Assembly: GCA_016208255.1 (NCBI GenBank)
Contig: JACQYK010000029.1
Location: forward strand, 1 to 54,385
Origin: Deltaproteobacteria bacterium
Lineage (GTDB): Bacteria; Desulfobacterota; RBG-13-43-22
DNA length: 54,385 bases
Reading direction: 5' to 3'
Position 1 is the stretch's first letter; each line of letters starts with the position of its first letter. This document shows positions 29,046-37,787 of the stretch, in pieces. The notes below the pieces were generated by a model. That model was given only the letters and a program-made list of their open reading frames with translations, was not told the DNA's origin and made no database searches. The position numbers and the translations under genes are program-made.

Positions 29046-31541
29046 ATGGCTGAGTCAGCTTTAAGTGAGAAAATACAAGAATTTGAGGACAAGCAGCAGT
29101 GGTGGTGGGCTGCGGAAGCAAAAAGGTCCAAGCGACTTGATTATTTAAGAAAGGCGGTTTGGAGAAAAGGATCCACGGGCGGCGCCCCGATCTCACCGAT
29201 CAAACTTGATCTTGAACCCGCCTCACGAAGAATCGAATTCTACAAGCAATTCAAAAACGAACCGCTTCCCATAAGAGTGGCGAAAATGCATTCGGCCATG
29301 TGGGATTCGGATCAGATTTACATCGTTGATCAATCCCAGATAGTCGGTTCAAAAACACCGAGTCCGTCCACCGAAGGCTGGGAGGGGGCCGGTGGGATGG
29401 GGAATGCCGCCGTTTACAACTACCCGGAAATCCTTCCGGAACCCCTGGAGGAATCCTTAAAAGTGGTACATGACGTGGGCCAGTTCTGGGATCAGGAAGG
29501 CGATGCCATGACCAGACTCGTCAGCGGGGGTGACCCGGAGGATATGGCCAAGTTTCATTCCGGGGCCATCGCCTGGGGAAGCCTGATCGGAGGCTATTCG
29601 GGAAAAAACTATGAATATTTTATGACCGGAAAACGGGCCTTTGAAGATATCATCCGAGAAATTGATGAAAAAATTGCTGACGCCGAAGAACAAACGCAGG
29701 GCGTTTCCGGTCCGGATATTCTCCCCCTCTATAATAAACTAATCAATTGGGAAGCGATGAAACTCTCCCTTGAAGCCGGAATCAAGTGGGCCAGAAGATA
29801 TGCCCGGCTGGCCAGGATCATTGCCGAAAATTTTGAGACCGACCCCAAACGCAAGGAGGAACTCTTACGCGTGGCTGAAACCTGTGAGCGGGTGCCGGCT
29901 AAACCTCCGCGAAACCTTCAGGAATCCTTGCAGTATGATCATTTCATTCAGGTTCTGGCCAGAAAAGAACAGGTGGAAGGGGCCTGGCCGGCCCGTCCGG
30001 ATTACTATCATGGCCCGTATTACGACCAGGATGTGAATATCGAGAAAAACATCACCAAGGAAGAGGCCCTTGATCTGATCGGGGAATTCTTGATCCGGGC
30101 CTATGATATGCCGGTGGTGCTGGCCATGGGTAAATGGGTCAGGGAAGGACTACAGGGCATAGCCGGTACCTGGGTTTGGACTTTAGGCGGCGTAAAACCG
30201 GATGGCTCGGATGCCTGCAACGAGATGACCATCGCCTTAATGCAGGCCGCCAGACTGGTCCGGACGCCTAACCCGACCTTTGCCTTCCGCTGGCATCCCA
30301 AAGTCAAAGAGGAAGTCATGAGGGAAATCTTTGAGTGCATCCGCCATGGGCTTGGCTACCCGGCCATGAGAAACGATCCGATCCTGATCGCCAATTCTAT
30401 GCACTGGCACCGGCATCCGATTGAAGAGGCCAGAACCTGGGTGCATCAGGCCTGTATGTCCCCCTGCCCGACGACCAAACACGGCACTCAACCCATGCGC
30501 ATGGCCTCCGCTACCGCCAACTGCGCCAAGATTATGGAATATGCCCTGTGGAACGGCTACGATCACGTGGTCAACATGCAAATGGGGCCGATGACCGGTG
30601 ACGCCCGTGAGTTTACTGATTTTGAGCAACTTTTTCAGGCCTGGGTCAAACAGATGGAGTGGTTATTCAGTCTGTTGACGCGGACGGTTAACTATGCCAG
30701 GTATGTTCAAAGCGATGTGGCGCCAAGGCCCTTCTTGTCCGGTATTTCCCAGAGGGCCGTGGACAGCGGACTCGATGTCATGAGACCGGACGGTGAACGC
30801 GGCAATGCCTGGATCACCGCCTTCACCTGGGGCGAGAATCCGGACAGCCTGACGGCCATCAAGAAGCTGGTCGTTGACGATAAAAAATACACCATGGCCC
30901 AGTTGATGGAGGCGATGGAAGCCAACTGGGACGGTTATGAAGAGATGCGTTTGGATTTTGTAAACGCACCGAAATGGGGTAATGACGATGATTACGCCGA
31001 CAACATGATGCTGCGCTGTCTGAGAGAATGTGCCCGGTTTTCCAGGGAGCTGAAGGATCCCAGCGGCAACAGCTGGCCGATTTTGCCGGAAAACGTCAGC
31101 GGCAATATCCATTATTCGAGTATTGTGCGGTCCCTTCCCAACGGCCGAAGGCAAGGAGATGCCCTTTATGACGGCGGCATATCCCCCGGCCCGGGTCTGG
31201 ATAAAAAAGGTCCCACGGCGGTATTGAAGTCTTGTGGGAAAATCGATCATGTCACCGATGGACGGGCCTTTTTACTCAACCAAAGGCTTTCACCCACCCA
31301 GCTTCAGGGTGAAAAAGGTTACCAATTATGGCGCGCTTATATGAAGACCTGGGCTGATCTCGGCATCGATCATGTTCAGTTCAATATGGTTTCGGACGAG
31401 ACCTTGCGGGCGGCTCAAAAAGATCCGGAAAAATATTCAGAAGTCATCGTCCGGGTTGCCGGATACAGCGCTCACTTTGTTGATATAAGCCGAAAAACTC
31501 AGGATAATATCATTCAGAGAACCATACAGGGTATCGGGTAA
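29046..31541 (+). CDS. Fumarate-adding glycyl radical enzyme, catalytic subunit (alkyl-/benzylsuccinate synthase type)
   Basis: This 831-residue glycyl radical enzyme is assigned to the X-succinate synthases, which add a hydrocarbon C-H across the double bond of fumarate without oxygen. The C-terminal radical motif RVAGYSAHFVDIS places the radical on Gly806. The thiyl residue is Cys470 in QACMSPCPTTK, and Arg485 in QPMRMASATANC corresponds to the fumarate-binding Arg of benzylsuccinate synthase. Distances Cys-Arg (15) and Cys-Gly (336) equal those of BssA (Cys493, Arg508, Gly829). Pyruvate formate-lyase would have adjacent active cysteines, absent here. It follows two small Fe-S subunits; the activase is encoded at 39224-40189. 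Mutase, ligase and carboxyltransferase traces downstream favour an alkane-type substrate (AssA/MasD), but BssA- or NmsA-like specificity cannot be excluded by eye. Confidence 0.87.
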   Translation: MAESALSEKIQEFEDKQQWWWAAEAKRSKRLDYLRKAVWRKGSTGGAPISPIKLDLEPASRRIEFYKQFKNEPLPIRVAKMHSAMWDSDQIYIVDQSQIVGSKTPSPSTEGWEGAGGMGNAAVYNYPEILPEPLEESLKVVHDVGQFWDQEGDAMTRLVSGGDPEDMAKFHSGAIAWGSLIGGYSGKNYEYFMTGKRAFEDIIREIDEKIADAEEQTQGVSGPDILPLYNKLINWEAMKLSLEAGIKWARRYARLARIIAENFETDPKRKEELLRVAETCERVPAKPPRNLQESLQYDHFIQVLARKEQVEGAWPARPDYYHGPYYDQDVNIEKNITKEEALDLIGEFLIRAYDMPVVLAMGKWVREGLQGIAGTWVWTLGGVKPDGSDACNEMTIALMQAARLVRTPNPTFAFRWHPKVKEEVMREIFECIRHGLGYPAMRNDPILIANSMHWHRHPIEEARTWVHQACMSPCPTTKHGTQPMRMASATANCAKIMEYALWNGYDHVVNMQMGPMTGDAREFTDFEQLFQAWVKQMEWLFSLLTRTVNYARYVQSDVAPRPFLSGISQRAVDSGLDVMRPDGERGNAWITAFTWGENPDSLTAIKKLVVDDKKYTMAQLMEAMEANWDGYEEMRLDFVNAPKWGNDDDYADNMMLRCLRECARFSRELKDPSGNSWPILPENVSGNIHYSSIVRSLPNGRRQGDALYDGGISPGPGLDKKGPTAVLKSCGKIDHVTDGRAFLLNQRLSPTQLQGEKGYQLWRAYMKTWADLGIDHVQFNMVSDETLRAAQKDPEKYSEVIVRVAGYSAHFVDISRKTQDNIIQRTIQGIG

Positions 31542-31570
31542 AACCGTCTAAAGCAATTTGGAGTTTATTC

Positions 31571-31652
31571 TGTTACTTGTTACTTGTTGCTCGTTGCTCG
31601 TTTCTGGTTATAACGAGTAACCAGCAACGAGTAACCCGTAACAGGCAACCCG
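31571..31652. repeat. Intergenic repeat (GTTGCTCG / CGAGTAAC type)
   Basis: TTACTTGTTGCTCGTTGCTC and TTTCTGGTTATAACG on the left pair roughly with AACGAGTAACCAGCAACGAG on the right. It shares words with 20366-20438 and 40200-40285. Confidence 0.6.
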
Positions 31653-31729
31653 TACCCTGATCCATGTAAGAAATAAATTCTAAGAGTATTTTGTAAAGAA
31701 GAAACCAAACCATTCTTGAAGGAGGAACC

Positions 31730-31960
31730 ATGAAGTGCACAGAATGTGGCCATGAAGCCACTCCTGATAAATTCCGTTATTTATACAATGCCCGGATTGA
31801 TGCCTCGGTCAGTATGAGGCAATGCCCCAATTGCATGGAAGTGCTGGCCGTTGACGAACTGAAACGGGAAGTCCTTAAAAAGGTGGCGCTGGGTGAAGCG
31901 CCCTGGGGTAAATCGGCCGGCATCGAAGGCCTCGCCGAAGATGCGGTCAGAACGGCCTGA
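31730..31960 (+). CDS. Small zinc-ribbon/rubredoxin-like protein of the synthase operon
   Basis: This 76-residue protein has two CxxC pairs (Cys3/Cys6 in MKCTECGHEA and Cys32/Cys35 in RQCPNCMEV), enough for one zinc or iron. The C-terminal half is a short charged helix. It directly follows the catalytic subunit and has a strong GGAGG before the ATG. Some alkylsuccinate synthase operons encode an extra small metal-binding subunit beside the beta and gamma subunits, and this may be its counterpart. That is an inference from context. Its N-terminal layout (CxxCG, Ala, Phe, Tyr-Leu, CPxC) is echoed by the TGA-containing protein at 40355, so the two are probably paralogues. Confidence 0.65.
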   Translation: MKCTECGHEATPDKFRYLYNARIDASVSMRQCPNCMEVLAVDELKREVLKKVALGEAPWGKSAGIEGLAEDAVRTA

Positions 31961-32001
31961 AAAAAGAACCAAGGCCTTATCAGGAAAAATAAAACTTTTA
32001 C

Positions 32002-32043
32002 ATCCCCCCTCTCCTCCCCTTTAAAGGGGGACAGGGGGGGATT
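32002..32043. repeat. Intergenic hairpin repeat (CCCCTTTAAAGGGG)
   Basis: ATCCCCCCT with CTCCCCTTT pairs with AAAGGGGG and AGGGGGGAT around a two-base centre. It is a common type of dispersed hairpin between genes. The rest of the spacer to 32213 shows nothing. Confidence 0.65.
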
Positions 32044-32213
32044 TGACGTTCGGAGGATTTAACCCAATTTGGTGCTCTCCTACCTAATCCAAATAATTAC
32101 TGCAGATGGTTGTTTTGTCCTTTTCAATACCTTTTTGAACAAATTTTGGGCAACATAATAATTTTGAAAGCCGTGCCCTTTTTTATCAACGAGGACCCTA
32201 TCGGAGGGAAAGA

Positions 32214-33968
32214 ATGACACCCAATAAAAAGTTGGAAGAAATCCGCAGAAAAGAAAAAAACTGGAAAGAAAACACCGTAAAAACGGCTTTAAAAAGATTT
32301 CCCCTCTTGTCTGAATCACCTAGCCGATTTTACACCCCTTTAGATAAAAATGAAGATTTCAATTTCCTGGAAAAAGTGGGTTTTCCCGGTCAATATCCTT
32401 TTACCGCCGGTGCTTATCCCTTTGAGCCGGCGGCGGGATTGTCCCGATTGGCCGCCAAGGTTCCCGCCGGTTCGGCTTATACCCGGGCCGCCATGTACTC
32501 CGGGTACGGGGCGCCTGAAGACACCCGGGACTATTATAAAAATCTGATCGACCGCGGCGGCCGGCAAGGCCCCAACCTGGCTATGGATCTGCCTACCCAG
32601 TGCGGCTATGACTCGGATAATCCCCTGGTTGCCGGTGAAGTCGGCAAAGTCGGGGTGTCCATTGATACCCTGCGGGATCTGGAAGTCATTTATGAACCCT
32701 ACCAGGGCCATCTTAACCTGGACCAAATTGCCTCCAACTTCACTATTAACGCACCGGCTATATACCTGATAGCCTTGTACGCGGCTCTGGCTGAAAAAAG
32801 AGGTATTCCTCTCGACCGATTACGGGCCACTCCGCAAAATGATATTTTAAAGGAATACGTAGCCCGGGGAACGTACATATTTCCTCCGACGCCGGCTATG
32901 CGGCTATTCAGAGATACCCTGGTCTTCATAAACCAGCAGATGCCTAAGGTCAATATCACCAGCATCGGAGGTTATCATATACGGGAAGCCGGTGCGAACC
33001 GGACCCAAGATCTGGCCTACAGCATGGCCATTGCCATCGCTTACCTGCAGGAAGGCATACAATCAGGATTGGATATTGACGGTTTTGCTCCCCAATTTAC
33101 CTTCAATGCCTTTGGCGGCAGCATGGAGTTTTTACAGGAGATCGCCTTTCAAAGAGCGGCCAGGCGAATGTATGCCCATATTCTTAAAGAAAGGTTCGGC
33201 GCTAAAAATCCTAAAAGTATGATTATCCGCCAGCCGATAACCGCGCATATCGGTCCCTCGGACACCACGATACAAAGGCCGTTGAATAATCTTACCCGAG
33301 CGGTGTTGGGCGCTGTGGCCGGCGCTTTATCCGGCGGGACAGGCGCACCCTTTCCGCCCTATGATGAACCCCTTGGTCTGGGATGGAGCCTGGAAGCCCA
33401 GCAATTGATGCATGATGCCGGCCGCATCCTGACCTGCGAAGCCAGGCTGCTTGATGTGGCCGATCCTTTTGCCGGATCTTACTGCATGGAGTTTCTGACC
33501 GATAGAATAGAAGAAGAAGCGTGGGAAGAACTCAAAAAAATCGAAGAAATGGGCGGGGCGGTGGCGGCCATTGAAAACGGTTACATGCAACGACAGGTGG
33601 CCAAAAGCGCTTATGAACATCAAAAGAAAATAAACGACGGAGATCTCTTGATTGTCGGTGTCAATTGTTTTACCGGTGAAAATGAACTGGAAGTTCAAAC
33701 CACCCGTCTCGTGCCCCATCCCTATGATCCCGAAAAACGTTTACGGGCCGAAGAACGCCAGATCGGTTCTCTAAAGGAAGTAAAGAGGACCAGGAGCAAG
33801 GTCGAGGTTACCAGGCTGTTACAAGAACTGGAGCAAAAGGCCAAAACAAAGGAAGAGAATCTTGTTCCGCATTTAATGGAATGCGCCAAGACTTATATCA
33901 GCCTGCAGGAAGTCTGTGATGTCTTTAGAGATGTTTTTGGGGAATATGATCCTCCCTCGATTTTGTAA
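32214..33968 (+). CDS. Methylmalonyl-CoA mutase-like large subunit, copy 1 (no B12 domain)
   Basis: This 584-residue protein is the substrate-binding TIM-barrel half of an adenosylcobalamin-dependent acyl-CoA mutase. The B12 domain is absent, so it needs a separate small subunit. Conserved parts include GYDSDNP (substrate Tyr132), QNDILKEY, RGTYIFPP (Arg that binds the acid carboxylate), GGYHIREAGA (His), VDPFAGSY-like ADPFAGSYCME and the end VFGEYDPPSIL. It differs from standard mutases: THRGYDSD is TQCGYDSD, and HCQTSGWSLTEQ is replaced by ITAHIGPSDTTIQ. In alkane degradation such mutases rearrange alkylsuccinyl-CoA to alkylmalonyl-CoA, and this position after the synthase fits that role. 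A ribosome site GGAGGGAAAGA precedes the ATG. Copy 2 is at 50358. Confidence 0.88.
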   Translation: MTPNKKLEEIRRKEKNWKENTVKTALKRFPLLSESPSRFYTPLDKNEDFNFLEKVGFPGQYPFTAGAYPFEPAAGLSRLAAKVPAGSAYTRAAMYSGYGAPEDTRDYYKNLIDRGGRQGPNLAMDLPTQCGYDSDNPLVAGEVGKVGVSIDTLRDLEVIYEPYQGHLNLDQIASNFTINAPAIYLIALYAALAEKRGIPLDRLRATPQNDILKEYVARGTYIFPPTPAMRLFRDTLVFINQQMPKVNITSIGGYHIREAGANRTQDLAYSMAIAIAYLQEGIQSGLDIDGFAPQFTFNAFGGSMEFLQEIAFQRAARRMYAHILKERFGAKNPKSMIIRQPITAHIGPSDTTIQRPLNNLTRAVLGAVAGALSGGTGAPFPPYDEPLGLGWSLEAQQLMHDAGRILTCEARLLDVADPFAGSYCMEFLTDRIEEEAWEELKKIEEMGGAVAAIENGYMQRQVAKSAYEHQKKINDGDLLIVGVNCFTGENELEVQTTRLVPHPYDPEKRLRAEERQIGSLKEVKRTRSKVEVTRLLQELEQKAKTKEENLVPHLMECAKTYISLQEVCDVFRDVFGEYDPPSIL

Positions 33969-34134
33969 TACTGGACCGTCATGACCGTGGGGCTTTGGTT
34001 ATTTTCTATTCTATCCAGAGATATTTGAAATTTTGGGGATAGGGTATCTTGTTTCAACCAAAACATCCTATCCCGCGCTGAAAGGTTAGAGATAAATTCG
34101 CGATGAGAGTTTGTAAGCGCCTAAGGAGAAGGTA

Positions 34135-34415
34135 ATGATGGACCCTTTTTTAGAGAGAAGATTGTCGGAACTGAAAACGTCCCGCGAAAAAGCCAAATTA
34201 GGCGGCGGCCGGGAACCCAAGAAAAACTGGCGGAAAAAATCGAAGAATACCGTAATACCACCGCCAACCCGATCATAGACGCTTCGTTTAATGTGAATGT
34301 GCACGATGTCGTTGAACCGGTTGAAACCAGATCTTATCTGATCCGGGCCTTTGAAATGCTGGAAGGCAAGAAGAAAGAAACTCCTCGAAAACGGCACGGC
34401 AATATCCCCCTGTAA
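34135..34415 (+). pseudogene. Acyl-CoA carboxyltransferase remnant with internal deletion
   Basis: The start MMDPFLERRLSELKTSREK, KAKLGGG is the N-terminus of the carboxyltransferase subunit of propionyl-/methylmalonyl-CoA carboxylases. It is open in its own frame to 34278. One frame over, from about 34218, QEKLAEKIEEYRNTTANP and VEPVETRSYLIRAFEMLE, then RKRHGNIPL, is that family's C-terminus (stop 34413-34415). The roughly 400 residues between, including the catalytic crotonase folds, are gone and the frame changes at the junction near 34215. A ribosome site (AAGGAGAAGG) is still there. In alkane pathways this enzyme removes the carboxyl group of alkylmalonyl-CoA, so its ruin here is notable. 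Assembly collapse is an alternative. Confidence 0.72.
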
Positions 34416-34456
34416 CGAATCCCAACCTGGCACCAACCGGAAGGAGGAAAGGAATA

Positions 34457-36013
34457 ATGGGTAATGTTTGGAATATCGGCTATATTGTCAAAGATAAGGC
34501 GAGCACAATGCCGAATAATAACGCCTTCATTTTCGAGGATGTGCCTGTAACTTATAAAGAGCTGAACGAGCAGGTCAATCGTATCGCCCATTATTTTCAA
34601 AGCCTGGGAATGAAAAAAGGCGACCGAGTGGCCCTCTACCTCATGAATTGTCCCGAATATATTTACACTTTTTTTGCCGGGGCCAAAATCGGTCTGATTA
34701 TCGTTCCGCTGAATTTTCGTCTGGTGGGTGCAGAACTCTCCTACCAGTTGAATAACAGCGGTGCCCGCCTGCTGCTTTTCCACGCCAGGTTTACCGAGAC
34801 GGTCAGGCAAATCAAGGACCAGATACCGGTGAATAAAGATAAGTATATCTATCTCCCCGGTCGTGACCCCGAGGCCCCGGCTTGCCCGGCCTGGGCCAAC
34901 CCATTTCACGAGCAGGTTAAAGAATACCCCTGCACCGAACCGGTCCTCATGGAACACGTTTACCTGGATGACCCTCTGGGCATCATTTACACCTCCGGTG
35001 TTACCGGTGCGCCCAAGGGAGCGGTGGTCAGTCATAATCAGACTTTTTACAAAATCATGAGCCTGAGTCCAACCGGGACTCCTAATTTGATTTTCCTGAC
35101 CCAGCTGCCTCTATTCCATTCCGGGGGATTGTTCATTAGTCTAACCTCCTGCATCGGCCTGGGCCGGACCATGGTGTTCCGCCAGAATTTCGACCCGGTG
35201 CAATTCTGTCTGGATATTGAAAAATACAAAGTGAATATCGTCTTCGCCCTGACCACCATGTGGCGGTTTATTCTGGATTCAGGCAAATTGGACGAAGTCG
35301 ATCACAGCAGTCTGATCATGGCCATTGGAGGCGGTGAAAGGACACCCATGGCCTTGCTGGATAAGCTGAAGGAAAAAGGAATTATTATGAGCGTCGGTTT
35401 TGGGCAGACCGAAAACTCGGCCATGATGGCCCTGCCTGCGGCGGACGTGGACCGTAAACCCGGGTCCGTCGGCAAACCCCGGGAATGGACTGATATCTGG
35501 ATCGAAGACGAGCAGGGCAACAAACTGCCCCCTGGCCAAATCGGAGAAATCGTGGCCATCGGCCCCAAAGTAATGAGCGGCTACTGGAACAATCCTGAAG
35601 CAACCGCCAAGGCCATTGTCAACGGAGTACTTCACACCGGGGATCTCGGTTATATGGACGAAGAAGGGTACTTCTGGGTAGTGGACCGGGCCAAGGATAT
35701 GTACCGGAGTGGGGGCGAAAACGTTTATCCGGCTGAAATCGAAAAAGTTCTTTACGAACACCCGAAGGTGCAAAACGTGGCCATTATCGGCGTGGCGGAC
35801 GATAAATGGGGGGAAACCGGAAAGGCTTTTATAGAAATCGCGGATAATCAGAGCATCACCCTGGAAGAAGTGCATGAATTTCTTAAGGGCAAAGTCAGCC
35901 GGTTTAAATTTCCTTCCAGTGTCGAGGTAATCGCTGAACTGCCGATGACGGCTACCGGGAAAATCAAGAAGTCGGAATTGAAGGAAAAATACGGAGTTCG
36001 ACTGGACCGATAA
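34457..36013 (+). CDS. AMP-forming acyl-CoA ligase (AssK-like candidate)
   Basis: This 518-residue ligase of the ANL superfamily makes an acyl-AMP and then an acyl-CoA. The P-loop YTSGVTGAPKGAVVSH is near residue 178, with GFGQTENSAM (motif A4/A5), HTGDLGYMDEEGYFWVVDRA (A7/A8 hinge, Asp), GGENVYPAEIEKVL and the catalytic-Lys region ATGKIKKSEL. It has the long-chain or cyclohexane-carboxylate ligase look rather than acetyl-CoA synthetase. Located behind mutase and carboxyltransferase traces and with a strong AAGGAGG before the ATG, it is the candidate to activate the fumarate-addition product. Alternatively, it activates a fatty acid released later. No transmembrane segment; cytoplasmic. Confidence 0.88.
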   Translation: MGNVWNIGYIVKDKASTMPNNNAFIFEDVPVTYKELNEQVNRIAHYFQSLGMKKGDRVALYLMNCPEYIYTFFAGAKIGLIIVPLNFRLVGAELSYQLNNSGARLLLFHARFTETVRQIKDQIPVNKDKYIYLPGRDPEAPACPAWANPFHEQVKEYPCTEPVLMEHVYLDDPLGIIYTSGVTGAPKGAVVSHNQTFYKIMSLSPTGTPNLIFLTQLPLFHSGGLFISLTSCIGLGRTMVFRQNFDPVQFCLDIEKYKVNIVFALTTMWRFILDSGKLDEVDHSSLIMAIGGGERTPMALLDKLKEKGIIMSVGFGQTENSAMMALPAADVDRKPGSVGKPREWTDIWIEDEQGNKLPPGQIGEIVAIGPKVMSGYWNNPEATAKAIVNGVLHTGDLGYMDEEGYFWVVDRAKDMYRSGGENVYPAEIEKVLYEHPKVQNVAIIGVADDKWGETGKAFIEIADNQSITLEEVHEFLKGKVSRFKFPSSVEVIAELPMTATGKIKKSELKEKYGVRLDR

Positions 36014-36023
36014 GGAGAAACCA

Positions 36024-36959
36024 TTGCAAAATCGAATTACTGAGATACTGGGAACCAGATATCCTCTGATTCTCGGACCGATGCGCCTCATTACCCTGGG
36101 AGAAATGGCCGCGGCGGTCTCCAACAGCGGGGGGTTCGGTCAGATCGGCGCCTCCGGGGCTTCGGCCGAGCTGTTGATAACGGAAATACGAAAAGCCAAA
36201 GATCTGACCAGCCGTCCTTTCGGAGTAAATATACCCATTTACAGACCTAACGCCTTTGAAGCCCTGGAAATCGCCATTGAAGCAGGTATCAGGACTATCA
36301 CCACCAGCGCCGGAGATCCAGGCCGGATGATCCGACGGATCAAAGAAGCCGGAATGAAAGTTCTACACAAAGTCTCGACGGTTAAAATGGCCCTAAAGGC
36401 GCAGGAAGCCGGGGTGGATGGGGTGATCGCCACCGGGTTCGAAGCTGGAGGGCATGTCGGCCGGGAAAGTATCACTACCTTTTGTCTGGTCCCTTTATTA
36501 GTCGAAGCCCTGGAAATACCTGTGGTTGCGGCTGGAGGGATTGGAGACGGCCGAGGACTTCTGGCTGCCTTTGCCCTGGGAGCGGAAGGCGTCGAAATGG
36601 GAACACGTTTCGTGGCCACCCGCGAGTGCTCAAGCCCCGACTGGTATAAAGAGTCCATACTCCACGCCCGGGACAGTTCGACCATGATCCTGTGAGAGGG
36701 CATGCCGATCCGGGTGCTTAAGAATGAAAAAGCTGAGAGGGTTGCCCACCCCGATAAGGTCCGGGAAAACAACGACCGGGCGGGCGGTGAGGAGTCTTAC
36801 GTGGCCGGCGACGCCGATGAAGCCATCATGCCGGCCGGGCAGGTCGCCAGCCTGATAAAGGAACTGAAAGGAATTTCCGATGTCTTCCCCGATATGATCA
36901 GGGAAGCCGAAACAATTGTCACCGGACTGAACCGTTTTTTCAAGGGGGATACCTTATGA
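36024..36959 (+). pseudogene. FabK/nitronate monooxygenase-like flavoprotein, interrupted by in-frame TGA
   Basis: The frame starts at a TTG with AAGGAG upstream (LQNRITEILGTRYPLILGPM) and reads as an FMN-dependent TIM barrel of the 2-nitropropane dioxygenase/enoyl-ACP reductase II family. The hallmarks are GVDGVIATGFEAGGHVGRES, VVAAGGIGDGRGLLAAFALG and GVEMGTRFVAT. Codon 224 (36693-36695) is TGA. The same frame then continues as EGMPIRVLKNEKAERV, the family's usual next segment, to a stop at 36959. The total, 311 codons, is the normal family length, and the true stop overlaps the next ATG by 4 bp. Either a recent nonsense change (CGA to TGA would be one step) or recoding explains it. I favour decay. 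The intact enzyme could act on an enoyl or nitro compound. Confidence 0.75.
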
Positions 36960-37747
36960 AGTGGGAGCATGTTCTTCTTGACAAAAAAGATCATATGGCC
37001 TTCATCACCCTCAACCGGCCGGAAAAACTTAACGCCTTCGGAGGGAGGATGAGGCAGGAGATTTCTGAAGTCGTGCAGGATGTTTGTGCCGATGACGACA
37101 TCCGGGTCATCGTCATCACCGGGGCCGGCAAGGCTTTTTGTGTCGGCGGTGACGTTACCGAATTTGTTTCCGGTGAAACCAAGGCGCTTACTGAAACTTC
37201 ACCAAGTGAAAGGCCGGCCATGTCGCAGATCGTTTTGGCCTTGAACCGGGTGGAAAAGCCGGTTATTGCGGCGGTAAACGGTGTAGCGGCCGGCGGCGGC
37301 GTAAACCTGGCCTTGTCCTGCGATATAAGGATTGCCAGTGAAAAAGCAAGGTTCGCTCAGGTCTTTACCCGAAGGGGAGTTCATCCGGACTGGGGCGGAA
37401 TTTATTTTTTACCCCGGCTGGTCGGTTATGCCAAAGCAGCGGAACTGATCTTTTCCGGAGAAGTCATTGACGCCCAGGAGGCCTATAAACTCGGGATGGT
37501 CAATCAGGTAGTGCCCCATGATCAACTCATGGAAGCGACCGGGAAAATGGCCGAGCGAATAGATAAAAATGCTCCCATTCCCATTGCCTTTGCCAAAAGG
37601 GGGCTTCAGAATTTTTATAAATGGGATCTGGCGCAGGCTTTGGATTATGAATCCTATGTCCTTAGCGTGACCATGAAAACCGAAGACATTAAAGAAGGCT
37701 TCACGGCCTTTCTTCAAAAAAGGGAGCCGAACTTTAAAGGACGGTAG
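36956..37747 (+). CDS. Enoyl-CoA hydratase/isomerase family protein
   Basis: This 263-residue crotonase-fold protein starts MKWEHVLLDKKDHMAFITLN. Oxyanion-hole segments GAGKAFCVGGDVTEF and AAVNGVAAGGGVNLALSCD are present, and FTRRGVHPDWGGIYFLPRLV is the second catalytic region. As in the gene at 22481, Asp stands where classical hydratases have a catalytic Glu, so an isomerase or other crotonase reaction is possible. Its ATG overlaps the stop of the FabK-like gene (ATGA), which shows translational coupling within the hydrocarbon cluster. It would act in oxidation of the acyl-CoA produced after rearrangement and decarboxylation. Copies at 22481 and here are paralogues but not near-identical. 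Confidence 0.88.
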   Translation: MKWEHVLLDKKDHMAFITLNRPEKLNAFGGRMRQEISEVVQDVCADDDIRVIVITGAGKAFCVGGDVTEFVSGETKALTETSPSERPAMSQIVLALNRVEKPVIAAVNGVAAGGGVNLALSCDIRIASEKARFAQVFTRRGVHPDWGGIYFLPRLVGYAKAAELIFSGEVIDAQEAYKLGMVNQVVPHDQLMEATGKMAERIDKNAPIPIAFAKRGLQNFYKWDLAQALDYESYVLSVTMKTEDIKEGFTAFLQKREPNFKGR

Positions 37748-37787
37748 ACGAATTCGTTTTCATTATATATAAGCCAAGGAGAAAAAA

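Noticed and set aside
32214-33968. Isobutyryl-CoA or 2-hydroxyisobutyryl-CoA mutase as a firm name
   Set aside because: The altered pocket segments do not allow a specific choice by eye; only the mutase family is safe.
34334-35035. 233-codon open frame antisense to the acyl-CoA ligase
   Set aside because: It overlaps conserved ligase motifs and has no support of its own.
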